NCBI GenBank assembly: GCA_032716605.1
Contig: CM064523.1
Coordinates: 39,955,026 to 40,019,025, forward strand
Length of the DNA: 64,000 nucleotides
Source of the DNA: Paralithodes platypus
Taxonomy: Eukaryota; Arthropoda; Malacostraca; Decapoda; Lithodidae
Direction: 5' to 3'
Below, in pieces: positions 1-10,395 of this stretch (positions are counted from its first letter, which is position 1; the number at the start of each line of letters is the position of its first letter). The position numbers and the translations under genes were made by a program. The notes under the pieces were generated by a model. The model saw only the letters and a program-made list of their open reading frames with translations. It ran no database searches and was not told where the DNA came from.

Positions 1-317
1 TATTATTATTATTGTAGTGCTCCTTTTCTTTATTGTTATTATTATTATTGTAGTGCTCCTTTTCTTTATTGTTATTATTATTATTGTAGTGCTCCTTTTC
101 TTTATTGTTATTATTATTATTGTAGTGCTCCTTTTCTTTATTGTTATTATTATTGTAGTGCTCCTTTTCTTTATTGTTATTATTATTATTGTAGTGCTCC
201 TTTTCTTTATTGTTATTATTATTATTGTAGTGCTCCTTTTCTTTATTGTTATTATTATTATTGTAGTGCTCCTTTTCTTTATTGTTATTATTATTATTGT
301 AGTGCTCCTTTTCTTTT
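1..317. repeat. 36-bp tandem repeat (minisatellite)
   Basis: About nine head-to-tail copies of a 36-bp unit made of a GTAGTGCTCC block, a pyrimidine run and a TTA-rich tail. One copy is 33 bp. The array runs off the left edge, so its full length is unknown. Because the unit is a multiple of three it reads open as a hydrophobic repeat, which I do not take as a protein. Confidence 0.95.
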
Positions 318-1111
318 CTCGACTATACTACTTAAGTGGGGATAAATCGACAGGTATTTAGAAGTTCGTATATTTTATTTAACACACTTCCTAACTACTC
401 TAATAACTGTTTCTCTGTTCGGGCCGAGATGAGTTCAAGACACGGATTGAATATTACGTCGATCCACGATAGGTTGTACTTTGGAACCCTAGAGCCCCCG
501 TTACTCCCTAGTTGAATTCCCGTTATTCAGGTATTGACTCAAGTCGACTTCGATCCGAAGGCATGTTATTAGTTTTTAAATTAATATAGTTTATGGCAAG
601 TCCTGCTGTGTCTACTGTAGAGACCAGGGTCTAATAAATCAACCGTTATTTACCTATTTAAACAAAAGTTATATTCTTTATCTAACCTTAAGAATTAAAC
701 ACGTCCACTGGACCTATTTCGTCTACTCCCGAGACCAAGGCGTTACTAAATATAATTTCTTTACTAATATTTCCTATACATTACATTGACTCATATTACA
801 AAGACGTCGTTACAACAAGGGTACCTCAACACTCTCTGAATATACAATAAATTCCTCCAAATGAACCGGTCGGGATTACAAGTTATCTAGATTTCACTCT
901 CAAATACAATCTTGGGTTTTATCACACAGTTACTCAAAAGAACAGGGTGTTTCCACTATTTACCTTGATCAATCTGGTTGATAACACCCTCAGATTATGC
1001 GCTCACGTAATCCTATTACAAATAAGCTATATTCACATAAAACACTTAATCAATAATATTTCTTAAATGGGTAAACTGTACCTCAAAACCTCTACACAGA
1101 TTTTTTTCCCG
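318..1111. other. AT-rich stretch, nothing recognised
   Basis: I find no credible coding sequence, RNA gene or repeat similar to other parts of the window here. Confidence 0.5.
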
Positions 1112-1190
1112 GTTATTGGTTGTTGGAAGGAACATAATAATTGATATTGGTTCAGGAGTAATTTATCGAGAGGACTTCCCTAGTGGTTAA

Positions 1191-1664
1191 CCCTTGTCTA
1201 TCGGGGCCCGACTTAAGTCCGTATCGAAAAATTGGGACTATGTGGCGGGGCCCGACTTAAGTCCGAGTGCAATTTTGGCGCAATATTGGCTCTGAGAGAG
1301 AGACGAGTGACTGGAGGAGCATGGTTTACCTCATGACCGCTCGCCACGGCCGCCGTGGACCAACTGAGATGTACTCCACTTACATCCACCCTCACTCCCT
1401 CGCTACATACGTAATTATATAAAGAAATTACCGTATTTTACCGATTTTGCCTTTCGGTTGCACGATCGTTGCAAGACAACCAGTGATCGTAGAAGGATGG
1501 TTCAGGTGTCATTGGAAAGCTCAATTTATGCCCTTTCAGAGATACATACTTGTATTACCCTCTGGGTCTTGTTTATGCATGAAAAAGAGCACGGAAACAA
1601 CCCCATTTATGGTAAAAACAAAAAACGCTGAGCGGCACAGTGAAATATACTCCACCACCCGCTC
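1191..1664 (+). mobile_element. TTAA-flanked piggyBac-like MITE, copy a
   Basis: A 474-bp copy of a family also at 1669-2156, 43390-43867 and 56015-56494. It starts with CCCTTGTCTATCGG directly after TTAA (1187-1190). A TTAA target and a 5' CCC terminus are typical of piggyBac-type elements. It codes for no transposase, so it is non-autonomous. The 327-bp repeat it entered is present uninterrupted at 2409-2735, which confirms the TTAA insertion point. The last bases before TTAA at 1665-1668 differ from the sister copies, so this end may be shortened. Confidence 0.7.
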
Positions 1665-1668
1665 TTAA

Positions 1669-2156
1669 CACCTTACGAGCGGCCTATACGGTTTATTTAT
1701 GTGTACCGCACAGCGGGGTGTTTTTAGCCAAAATAGGGCTGTTTACGTGATCATTTTCATGCCTAAATAAGACCCAGAACGTAAAAGAAGTACCTATCCC
1801 TGAAAGGGCATAAACAGAGCTTTCGAATGACACCATAACGATCCTTGTATGATGGATAGTTTTCTTGCAATAACCGTGCAACGCGAGTGCAAAAAGCAGG
1901 TAATTCGGTACTTTCAGTACATAATTGAGTATGTAGCGAGTGAGAGAGGGAGGAGGGAGCTGAGATTTGTGTCAGTAGGTTCGCCGCGGTGGTCTGGAAC
2001 AGTCATACGCTCGCTAGTCTCCTGCCACCACTTGTCTCTCTCTCTCAGCCACATTACGTGCTGAAATTGCCACTCGAGTTATGTCGAGCGCCGCCACATA
2101 GTCCAGCTTTATTTAACTCGACTTATGTTGCTCGCCGCTAATTATGGGTTAAGGTG
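1669..2156 (-). mobile_element. TTAA-flanked piggyBac-like MITE, copy b (inverted)
   Basis: Inverted copy of the same family, flanked by TTAA at 1665-1668 and 2157-2160. Both ends begin with CACCTTA after the TTAA, giving short terminal inverted repeats. Its sequence is closest to the copy at 56015-56494. Copies a and b lie tail to tail and share the middle TTAA, which suggests that b inserted at the TTAA ending a. Confidence 0.7.
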
Positions 2157-2299
2157 TTAAGGCCCCATTAATTGCTCTTTCCATTCACATATGCATAGCC
2201 TACATGAGTTGCAGTTGGGATGTGTGTACATGCTTAGATTAATATGCAGGATTCGAAGCTGCATAATAAATCGTAGGCAGTGTCCACCATCCTTTAACT

Positions 2300-2373
2300 G
2301 TCTTCGTGGTGCGATGCATAAGGTGTTGATTTTCGGTGTGAGCGTCCTGGATTCGGATCCACGGACTGCCACA
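2300..2373 (+). repeat. tRNA-like SINE head, copy 1 (degenerate B box)
   Basis: This segment resembles a tRNA with an A-box-like part near 2305-2321 and a B box near 2350-2360 that has lost the consensus (GGATTCGGATCC). It is a SINE head and not a working tRNA: it lacks a convincing acceptor stem and lies in a tandem repeat. Confidence 0.6.
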
Positions 2374-2626
2374 TGTGTTTGTAAATTTCATTAATCGATT
2401 TTAGGAGTAGAGTTGGTTGTTGGAAGGAACATAATAATTGATATTGGTTCAGGAATAATTGATCGAGAGGACTTCCCTAGTGGTTAAGGCCCCATTAATT
2501 GCTCTTTCCATTCACATATGCATAGCCTACGTAAGTTGCGGTTGGGATGTGTGTACATGCTTAGATTGATATGCAGGATTTGAAGTTGCATAATCAATCG
2601 TAGGCAGTGTCCACCATCCTTTAACT

Positions 2627-2700
2627 GTCTTCGTGGTGCGATGCATAAGGTGTTGATTTTCGGTGTGAGCGTCCTGGGTTCGAATCCACGGACTGCCACA
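2627..2700 (+). repeat. tRNA-like SINE head, copy 2
   Basis: Second copy of the tRNA-like head. Its B box at 2677-2687 (GGTTCGAATCC) matches the pol III consensus exactly, and the bases around it pair as a T-arm. The A-box part is weaker. The pattern is that of a tRNA-derived SINE transcribed on the + strand. Confidence 0.65.
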
Positions 2701-2770
2701 TGTGTTTGTAAATTTAATTAATCGATTTTAGGAGTAGAGCTGGTTGTTGGAAGGAACAAAATAATTCTTT

Positions 2771-3298
2771 ATATAAATTCTTATGATTATCTTACTATAC
2801 TGCCCTTAACGCTCCACCCAAAACTGACCAAATGTCCTCTCTAATGATAATGGATATTGTTTCTTTCTTTTAACAAAAGAGTTCGTTATTTATATGGACT
2901 AGTGTCCTTCCTATCTATAACTTATCTATCGGGCAACTATTAAATGTTTCCCCTGAGCCTATTGGTTGCCCATCTATCTTTAAGAATTGTTGTTCTTCCC
3001 CCCCTTTACTTTATACCTAAATCTTTCCTATCAGATCCTATCTAATTACAACTCTCGGCATTACGCGTTTGCTAACAAGAATAACTATTTCCCTTTTTAA
3101 CACATCATCATTTTATATACATATAAGTCTAGGATCTTTTCTCTTTAGTCTGTCCTATAAGGACACATCAATTATTTAAGGAACCACTAGGTTAGTCAAG
3201 CACTTTCTCCCTTTTTCTTTAAGTCTGGCTCGGGCCCAATATGGGTCCTTAAAAAATATATACATTGTCTGTGGTCAAGTGTATGTACTGGAACTGTT
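2771..3298. other. Unrecognised stretch
   Basis: AT-rich, pyrimidine-biased sequence without a convincing gene or repeat. Confidence 0.4.
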
Positions 3299-3802
3299 TT
3301 ACCACCACAGAGCTGGCCAATAGCTCTTCTGAAAGTTCTCACTCCCGTCCACTAATTGTCGTCCCTCTTGAATCGTTTGGCTGTGAGTGTGAAAGCTAGC
3401 GATGTGACGACAGGCGGCCGGATACTTAAGGTGTATCCGCCTAGTGGGCGACAGCGAGTCTAGTTCAGGAGTGGTCTGTGCTGGAACATTAGGTAGGGGC
3501 AGGGTAGCTGGAATGGTTGGCTCCGAGTTCCCTTTAGTGCCCGAGCGAGAGAGAGTAAGTGGGGTGCAAGAAGCTAGCCCAGTGAGTTCCAAGGGGTGAA
3601 TGACCCCAGTAACCCTTCCTCCCCTCCCTTTATAGTCCCGCCTCCCGCTCTCCCGCGCTGTGATTGGCTGAGCGGCTCGCGCGGCCGCCCGCTCGCTTTG
3701 ATTTCTCGCTTTCTCTACCTCCACTCTCTTCTCTTCATAATAAGTTCCTGGAAGCTGGTTACAAATGTTTTTCAGTGACTTACGGGAGTATAGGGCTGGC
3801 AC
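3299..3802 (-). other. Doubtful 167-codon ORF in GC-rich DNA
   Basis: An open frame of 167 codons with low-complexity Ser/Pro/Arg-rich translation and no domain I recognise. It lies in a local GC- and CpG-rich stretch where stop codons are rare by chance. It also overlaps the CCAAT-motif cluster, so a regulatory explanation is at least as likely as a protein. Confidence 0.12.
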
Positions 3803-4640
3803 CGAGGTATTGGATCTAATTCAACCAGAGGAAAATGTCCGGGAAGAGAACGAGAGCGAATTTAGAGGTGAGGTTGGAAGTTCAGCTGTGTGCTCCGAAA
3901 ATGGAGGCCGCTGATTGGCTGGCTGGGAGGGTGTTTAGTGTTGACGTTTGGAACTGTCAAAATCAGCTGGCGAGGCGAGCAAATAGAAGGGAGCGCGGTG
4001 ATTGGTGGAGGGCTTTTCTACTGCACATTCACTGACATTTACATGACATCATAGCCGAGGTACAAACATACATACAGGTCTGTAAACACACACACATTAT
4101 AAATATTTATGTAACTATGAAACAAAATGAAATTCTCAAATAATATGCACTTTATTACTGAGGTAAAATTGGTGAGAGCCAATCACCTGCGCCATTTGAG
4201 CAAGAAAATGCTGGAGGTGATAGCCCAGATTATTGCCAAAGCACACTATGGACACCTGCCAACCAGCACCCCGCCTTAAAAGATGCAGCATATCAAGTTA
4301 AGCCGTGCGGTGATTGGCTAACTCTGTATAACTCGCCATTACAACCATCCCGTATAACATATCCCGACAAAAAAAACATTCTGCAACCCCATTACCCCCA
4401 TAAGCTACTTCAAAATGTGGGTAATACCATACCAGGATATTATATTTGCGAAATAAAGAGAGAAGAGAAGAGAGAAACTGATCAAAGCTGCCGTCCACAC
4501 ACCTGCTCCCTCACTCACCTCTCTCGACCAATCAGTGAGCGGCTGACAGTGATGCACAGATATAAAAGAAAGGGGTGTATTTCAATTTCTAGCAAGGGAC
4601 TGGAGTTATCGCAGAGAGGCTCCAGTCCTGACGTCATTCT
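3655..4640 (+). promoter_or_regulatory. Promoter-like region: six CCAAT motifs plus TATA box
   Basis: GATTGG or its complement CCAATC occurs at 3662, 3913, 4000, 4179, 4312 and 4528, several in the wider form TGATTGGCT, which is the NF-Y core with its usual flanks. TATAAAAG lies at 4561-4568, 28 bp after the last CCAATC. A TGACGTCA site lies at 4629-4636. Six CCAAT boxes followed by a TATA box suggest a pol II promoter reading rightward, with transcription expected from about 4590. I cannot identify a gene behind it; 4700 onward is repeat DNA. It may be an orphaned promoter or one belonging to a repeat. Confidence 0.4.
4597..4636 (+). other. 9-bp hairpin followed by CRE-like site
   Basis: GGACTGGAG at 4597-4605 and CTCCAGTCC at 4620-4628 form a perfect 9-bp stem with a 14-base loop. 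TGACGTCA follows at once. With the TATA box at 4561 the hairpin would sit at the very 5' end of a transcript. Confidence 0.45.
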
Positions 4641-4752
4641 TGACTTGCAGTGTGCTGGCTTAAGAATCCAATAGGGTTGATAGCCTCTGAAGTCCTATTT
4701 TAACTAACTAAACTAACAATTTCTAGGTTGGCAATGCTGGTTTCAATTAGCG

Positions 4753-4920
4753 GGGTTAAGCTACATAGGGTCTGGTAAGTAGCTGCATTGGTGACCGCCT
4801 GGTACCAGCACAGCAGTTGCTGGACGGGTTGTGGGGCCCAGTACCAGCACAGCAGTAGCTGGATGGGTGAACGCCCCAGCACAGCAGTAGCTGGATGGGT
4901 GAACGCCCGGTACCAGCACA
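4753..4920 (+). repeat. 5S-rRNA-like fragment with repeated 3' part
   Basis: 4753-4810 follows the 3' half of a metazoan 5S rRNA: the order GGTTAAGCTA, AGGGTC, GG, AGTAG and GGTGACCGCCTGG is kept with a few changes. The section around AGCTGGATGGGTGAACGCC then recurs twice, to 4920. The internal promoter part upstream of the GTTAAGC block is not recognisable, so this is a fragment or a 5S-derived SINE and not a working 5S gene. Confidence 0.5.
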
Positions 4921-4922
4921 GA

Positions 4923-5345
4923 TCATATAGAAATTAGATATTTGTGCAAGACTTCATCGAAGGCCTTCGATATGTCTAGCACAATAGATAAAGTTTCACC
5001 GAAGTCCCGAAGGGAAGATGACCAAGAGTTAGTAAGATATGAAAGAAGATCACCAGGAGAGCAACCCCTAAGGCAGCCATACTGGCGATCTGAGAGTAAA
5101 TTTTGAGAAGAGAATTGCTTAAGAAATTTTGAAGTAAGAATAGTTTCCAAAACTTTAGAGAGGCAAGATATGAGATCAATTGGACGATAGTTGGAGGGTT
5201 GAGAGGGGTCACCTTTTTTTGGGATAGGTTGAATGAGAGCAAACTTCCAGCAAGAAGGGAAGATGTTAGAGGAGAGACAGAGACGGAAGAGTTTTGCTTA
5301 CGCAGGGAATCAGCATGGAAGCCCAGTTTTTGAGAATACATAATC
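4923..5345 (-). pseudogene. Non-LTR reverse transcriptase fragment (family B)
   Basis: Minus-strand remnant of the fingers/palm part of a non-LTR reverse transcriptase. It covers the region just before the first catalytic block and that block itself ([10 protein letters not shown], near 4960-4990). Two frames are needed: one for the upstream half (5341 to about 5150) and another below it. The same family recurs at 10755, 26924, 36191, 39097, 41766 and 42985. Both ends are truncated. Confidence 0.75.
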
Positions 5346-5786
5346 TCTCCATGTATCTCTCCATGTTCAGTTTAAGTATATGACCAAACCTGTTAGGACC
5401 ATCACTTCGATATTCAAAGTTTAATAATATAATTACCGGTACTAATAATTAACTGCCATCTGTATTCTGTAAAATATCAATGTCATTGCTGAAATGCAAC
5501 ACTTGCATTACTTACTACAGTAAACACCAACTATAGTCATGTATTTTCAAGATGACATGAGTCCAATGAAATGAAAGAATTTTACCATTTCCGTAGAAGT
5601 GATTGGGTTAAGGACTTAGCTTATCAATCACTTTAGAAGATAGAAGGAAGGAGTGTATAGGTCAGGATGAAAGTGTGGGAAGATAGGTTTAGGGAATGAA
5701 AGGAAGGGAATGCGATGCTACACAATTTACCAAATCGTTATCAAGAGATAAATAAAAACGTCCGTGAGCAATGCAAGTTTGGAAGT
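5346..5786. other. Unrecognised stretch
   Basis: No gene or repeat that I can support. Confidence 0.4.
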
Positions 5787-6115
5787 AGGGGAGCGTCCGC
5801 CATGTTTTTCAAAATAGTCCAATCATTTTAATTTGTATACAGGTGATAAATACTACTTTGAGGAACAACATATTTAAATATGAATAACATCAGACTTATA
5901 GTTTTTTCGCAACTACGGATTTTCGCATTTTTTGCACATTTTAAAACCGCTAACACTTTTTTTTTATTGTTGGTCCAATTTTGAATAGGTAGGATATCAT
6001 TGGAAAGAGGAGAAAAAATGCAATTCATGCTTTTGACAGATTGTTGATACACCCTTTAGTTTTGCCGCTAATAATTTGTTTTTTGAAAGTTTTAAAAGGT
6101 TGCAAGCCTCCTGTC

Positions 6116-7777
6116 GAAAGATGGAGGGAGTACTTCAGTGAGTTGCTAAATGAAAGGAATGAAGAGCCAGCAAACATAGCTGGATATGGTATGGGAGGGA
6201 GAAGAAGAGAAGTAGTGGAGGAGGAGGTGGGGATCAGGAGGTCAGAAGTGTGGGAAGCCATGAAAAGAGTGAAGTTGGGGAAAGCACCAGGAACAGATGG
6301 AGTGTGTGGGGAAATGTTGAGGTATGGTGGTGAGATAGTGATAGAATGGGTATGGAAAATGTGCAAACTAGCATGGGAGAAGGGGAGTGCACCTGATGAC
6401 TGGAAGACTGGCATAATAGTCCCCCTATATAAGGGCAAAGGGGAAAGAGGAGTGTGTGGTAACCACCGAGGAATATGTCTTCTAAGCGTAGTAGGGAAGG
6501 TATACAGTAGGGTAGTGATTGAGAGAGTGAGAGTGAGAACGGAGAAATGGATAGGCGACGAGCAGGGAGGTTTTAGGAAGGGAAGAGAATGTGTAGATCA
6601 GATTTTTACCCTGAATTGTGTTGTGGAGAAGTATCTGGAGAAGAAACAAAAGGTGTATGTTGCCTTTATGGACTTAGAGAAGGCCTATGACAGAGTGGAT
6701 AGAGAAGGTTTGTGGAAAGTACTTAGAATATACGGAGTAGAGGGCAAGTTGCTGAAAGCAGTGAAGAGCATGTATGAGGGTGCAAAGGCGGCAGTACGTG
6801 TGGAGAGTGAGCAGAGCGAGTTCTTTGACCTGAATGTTGGTTTGAAACAGGGGTGTGTGATGTCCCCGTGGTTGTTTACTGTATATATGGATGGAGTTAT
6901 GAAAGAAATACTATCAAGAGCAGTGGATGTTGGTGTATCGCTGAAAAGGGAGGGAATTGAGTGGAAGCTACCTATACTGCTGTTTGCGGATGATACAGTT
7001 CTGATGAGTGATAATGAATGGGAGTTGCAGGGTCTGGTAAATGAGTTTGGAACAGTGTGCGAAAAACGGAATTTGAAGGTAAATACGGGGAAGAGCAAGG
7101 TTATGGTCTTCGAAAGGGGTGAAGTCACAGAGTGTGAGGTGAAGTTGAACGGTCAGGCTATGGAGATCGTCAACTCTTTTAAGTATCTGGGCAGTGTGTT
7201 GAGTAAAGATGGGACTATGGATGAAGAGGTGCGGGAGAGGGTACAACAGGGGAAGAGGGTTGTAGGAACGCTAAAAGCAGTAACAAGAAATAGGGTGGTC
7301 AGTATGGAAGTGAAGAAGTCCTTGCATGACAGTGTGGTAATCCCGACACTGACTTACGGAAGCGAAGCATGGACGTTGGTTGAGAGACTCAGACCAAGAG
7401 TGAGAGCAGTGGAAATGAATTACTTAAGGAGTGCGTGCGGAGTTACATGGAGGGATAGACAGACTAATGAGGAAGTAAGAAGGAGGTGTGGTGTGGAGGT
7501 AGATGTGCTGGAAAGTGTGAAAAGGAACAACTTGAGATGGTTCGGCCATATGGAACGTATGGAAAGCGAGAGAATGACTAAGAGGGTGTACGAGAGCGAG
7601 GTGGAGGGACAGAGGGGGAGAGGTAGACCGAATATGAGGTGGAAGGATGGAGTGAGGAAGTACATGAACGAAGGCGGTGCTGGTTGGGGGGAGGGGCGTC
7701 GACTGACTGGGGACAGAGGTGCATGGGGGCAGTTCGTTCGTGGCCACCCCTTCGGGGATCACGGCGTCAGGCAATAG
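6116..7777 (+). CDS. RTE-clade reverse transcriptase, 5'-truncated but open
   Basis: An uninterrupted frame of 554 codons within the element; the frame happens to continue upstream to a Met at 6041, outside the insertion, which is not a real start. It encodes the reverse transcriptase that copies element RNA at a nicked target. Visible motifs, numbered from 6041, are MDLEKAYDRV (210-219, first catalytic Asp), GLKQGCVMSP (267-276) and FADD (315-318, catalytic pair). The thumb follows, then the RTE-typical C-terminal segment with WFGHMERM and a basic GRGRP tract. The N-terminal APE endonuclease is absent, so it cannot move by itself. All key catalytic residues are present. Confidence 0.9.
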   Translation, partial: ERWREYFSELLNERNEEPANIAGYGMGGRRREVVEEEVGIRRSEVWEAMKRVKLGKAPGTDGVCGEMLRYGGEIVIEWVWKMCKLAWEKGSAPDDWKTGIIVPLYKGKGERGVCGNHRGICLLSVVGKVYSRVVIERVRVRTEKWIGDEQGGFRKGRECVDQIFTLNCVVEKYLEKKQKVYVAFMDLEKAYDRVDREGLWKVLRIYGVEGKLLKAVKSMYEGAKAAVRVESEQSEFFDLNVGLKQGCVMSPWLFTVYMDGVMKEILSRAVDVGVSLKREGIEWKLPILLFADDTVLMSDNEWELQGLVNEFGTVCEKRNLKVNTGKSKVMVFERGEVTECEVKLNGQAMEIVNSFKYLGSVLSKDGTMDEEVRERVQQGKRVVGTLKAVTRNRVVSMEVKKSLHDSVVIPTLTYGSEAWTLVERLRPRVRAVEMNYLRSACGVTWRDRQTNEEVRRRCGVEVDVLESVKRNNLRWFGHMERMESERMTKRVYESEVEGQRGRGRPNMRWKDGVRKYMNEGGAGWGEGRRLTGDRGAWGQFVRGHPFGDHGVRQ

Positions 7778-7785
7778 ATAGATAG
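6116..7785 (+). mobile_element. 5'-truncated RTE-type LINE with exact target duplication
   Basis: The element is bounded by a 12-bp direct repeat, AAGCCTCCTGTC, at 6104-6115 and 7786-7797. It ends in a short 3' UTR with the simple repeat TAGATAGATAG, as RTE-clade elements do, and has no poly-A. The endonuclease is missing, the normal result of incomplete reverse transcription. The intact duplication and open frame mean it inserted fairly recently. Confidence 0.9.
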
Positions 7786-8267
7786 AAGCCTCCTGTCAAA
7801 ACTTTTATTGGTGTATCAAAAATCTGTCATAAATATATATTGCTTAATTGTTCTTCTCTTTCCAATGATATCGTACTTATTAAAATTGGACCAAAATTAA
7901 AACAGTTTTATGGAAAAATGTTCGAGTAACTATAGTTTTGAGAAAAAGGCGAAAAACTAAATGTATCCATTGCCCAACGATTCCTCTCTCAAATTTCGAT
8001 TTATTGCAACTGCTAGCTCTTGATTGATTTGATACATGCTCTGGCACTAAAATTCAGTAAAATATACTAAGTCTAAGTGAATAATATGCCACCTGGACCC
8101 CCAAAAGGTATTTTATTCATTTGGTGCCAATGGCGTCATGAACCGCACACCTCATTTATGCCAAGTTAGGCCATTTTCGATTACTCTAGGTTGTGTTATG
8201 GTTGGTTTGGATGGGTTAGATCTGTTTAGTGTTGAATATATAATATGTTTGTGCATGTCTTGGCATC

Positions 8268-8338
8268 TGGATGATGATGATGGCTTGGATGATGATGATG
8301 ATGTCTTGGATGATAATGATGGCTTATATGATGAGGTC
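8268..8338 (+). repeat. (GAT)n microsatellite
   Basis: Imperfect GAT runs broken by GGCTTG/GTCTTG. It lies within the putative palindromic element. A 13-base G run follows near 8484-8496. Confidence 0.85.
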
Positions 8339-8628
8339 TAGTGACTCACCCTCACTCTCCCAGGTTCAGTTGAGGTGCCAGATACCTCTGTTGACTGTAA
8401 TTTGTCTATATTTGTGCATAATAACGCGATTGTATTGGTTACTATCGTTCATACCACGATACCACTTATACGTCGTGAGTGCGGGGGGGGGGGGGGACAC
8501 TGTATTTAGGGTATTTTTTATTTTACGAGTCTAAAACATTGCCACATCACTCCTACAGTGATGCAATAAAAATCTCAATTTCAGATTTTACAATCCACAC
8601 CAGTTTGGGCCATGCAGGACGCTCCCCT

Positions 8629-9779
8629 TAATGCTACATACTTATCTACCCTGCAGTAGACAACCAGGAGACTGTTATTCTTCCAAAGATTATCAGTATC
8701 TGTTGTTCAGTCACATGTATTTGGTTTACCTCCTGCAGAGGAAATTCTGGTCTCTTGAATTGTAGTAGTGTTATGGCTTCGAGTAGAAAATTTCCATTAA
8801 ATAGGCTTACAAGTACGTCACAAAACTGGTATTCCTTATGCTCCACTAATGATCGGGACAGGAGACATATAGGGTGAGTCACAATACCCTAAATACTTGA
8901 CCCACTACCTGGGAAGATGACCTTGTTGACCTCCGGTCAAGAAAGTCCTATAAATCTATTTCTTCCAGGATACCTGTATACTATTTCGTCATGCATCACT
9001 AAGCATGCTGTCTCCAAAAGAATTCTCAATTGCCCTTGAATGCTAACCATCAATCAAGCAAGCACAGCACTGCCAAATAACTTTGCACAAGAAGTCCAGT
9101 AACATTCTACATATTGCAGGTACCCCCTTAAGCTAGTTGTGTATCAGCAATGTCAGCATAATATTGGCACCTCTAAAGCCTCTCCTGCACTTACTGACTA
9201 TACCCTATACCAGAACAACAATAAACAGAGCTACGTAACTGAATGTTTGGTTTCATACACTATTGTGACTGCTCAAACCACCGTCTCCATCACCCAGAAG
9301 GTCAAGAAGTATCTTGGTCACCATATCACGTACCCCATTGTGGGACTGGACATCATCATTAATTGTCTCTATGCTTGTTTCTGCTAATAAATAATAAACC
9401 AAGGTCCTGTAATCATGTCCAACAATTCCAGGTAAGTTAGTCGAACTCTTACAAACAAGAATGGAGTATTTCATATACTGAATATAAGCTAAAAGAATAA
9501 AAGAATATTTGCCAATTTCAATCACCCTGAGAAACTGAGAAAAGTGTATCTGATATATAATATTCCGAAACACATTACAAACAGTTTCCTCCTGCCAGTA
9601 TTTTTAAGGTTTTACGTTAATTTCTGGGAAGCAAGTGATATTTGTTAAAATATATTGGCTTTCTGTGTCAGACTCTTCGAGGAAATTATATATGCTTATA
9701 GCTTCAGTTTATAAAATGCAGAAGAACATAGTGCGTATACGTGTTGTGAATGTCTTAGTCGGGAAGTACCATTTCTAGC
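8629..9779. other. Unrecognised stretch
   Basis: Short open frames only and no recognisable domain, RNA or repeat. Confidence 0.4.
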
Positions 9780-10395
9780 TTAACCCATAAATGGCAACCG
9801 TTCTCAATTGAGGTCTTGATGGTACACTACGATCGTCCTCAATAGATCCAGAGCATAACAAAACAACTTTAAAACACCCCAGTGGCACTTAAAACAAAGC
9901 AATTTGTGATTAGGTGAGATAATTCCCCTCCATTACTTGCTATCATCCTACATATGTGTCCCCCTCCCCCTCCCTTTTCCCCCCCTCCTCAATTTTCATC
10001 TATTTTTCCTCTTATTCCCCCATTTATCGGGTAATTTTCGGCGCGAATTTCCCTCACGCGGTCTCTTTAACACGGTCGAGGCTGCTAGAGATCTTTGCAA
10101 CAGAGAGACTTCTAGTGCAAGGCCTCAGTGTCGCTCTACAGCTCGGAGAGGGAGCATATATTCCGCCCCGGTTCTCCACTCATGATACGACCTCGCGGCA
10201 ATAATACGTCTTTTTCACCCCCCAAATGCTATTCCCACTTCTGTTATGGTTTTTAAATGTTCATATTTTCATATTAAAAGAAAATAGGCGCATATGGATA
10301 AGTAATAATTATATATATGGTACTATGACGATTTTCGTCTGAATAGAACCAAATACCTTCGCTGAGCGGGAGGGTTTGAACTACCATAGCTTCGC
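9780..10395 (+). repeat. 600-bp dispersed repeat, copy 1
   Basis: Collinear over its length with 39753-40347. Shared blocks include CGT-CTCAATTGAG near the start, CACTTAAAACAAAGCAAT, TTATCGGGTAATTTTC, GGCAATAATACGTCTTTTTC and CATAGCTT at the end. It starts TTAACCCATAAATGGC, like the TTAA elements elsewhere, but codes for nothing. Probably a non-autonomous DNA element. Confidence 0.7.

Larger units (their letters stand above)
1112..2770 (+). repeat. Tandem 327-bp SINE units, interrupted
   Basis: Two full units and the start of a third repeat at a 327-bp period. Unit 1 is 1112-1190 plus 2161-2408, unit 2 is 2409-2735, and unit 3 starts at 2736. Each begins with GGTTGTTGGAAGGAAC and ends with a tRNA-like segment. 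Unit 1 is cut at its TTAA by the two elements at 1191-2156; unit 2 is the uninterrupted version and so serves as an internal empty site. The body resembles the tandem units at 62264-63420, which suggests one SINE lineage. Confidence 0.8.
5787..8628. mobile_element. Possible old palindromic DNA element around the RTE insertion
   Basis: The left end AGGGGAGCGTCCGCCATG (5787-5804) matches the complement of the right end (8611-8628) at 16 of 18 positions. Inside, sequence near 5970-6060 is repeated in inverted, diverged form at about 7808-7890: the GGTGTATCAA, TTCTCTTTCCAATGATATC and TTGGACCAA blocks recur. Without the RTE copy at 6116-7797 the element would be about 1.1 kb. No transposase is visible. 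The ends may be chance, and a TA duplication is only suggestive. Confidence 0.35.

Noticed and set aside
17..361. Hydrophobic 114-residue ORF
   Set aside because: Direct translation of the 36-bp minisatellite.
4597..4628. Iron-responsive or histone-type mRNA hairpin
   Set aside because: The loop is 14 bases and lacks the CAGUGN loop or the histone stem sequence.
6685..7774. Minus-strand ORFs opposite the RTE reverse transcriptase
   Set aside because: Shadow frames of the + strand coding sequence.
9139..9573. Short ORFs on both strands
   Set aside because: Under 110 codons, with no domain and no compositional support.
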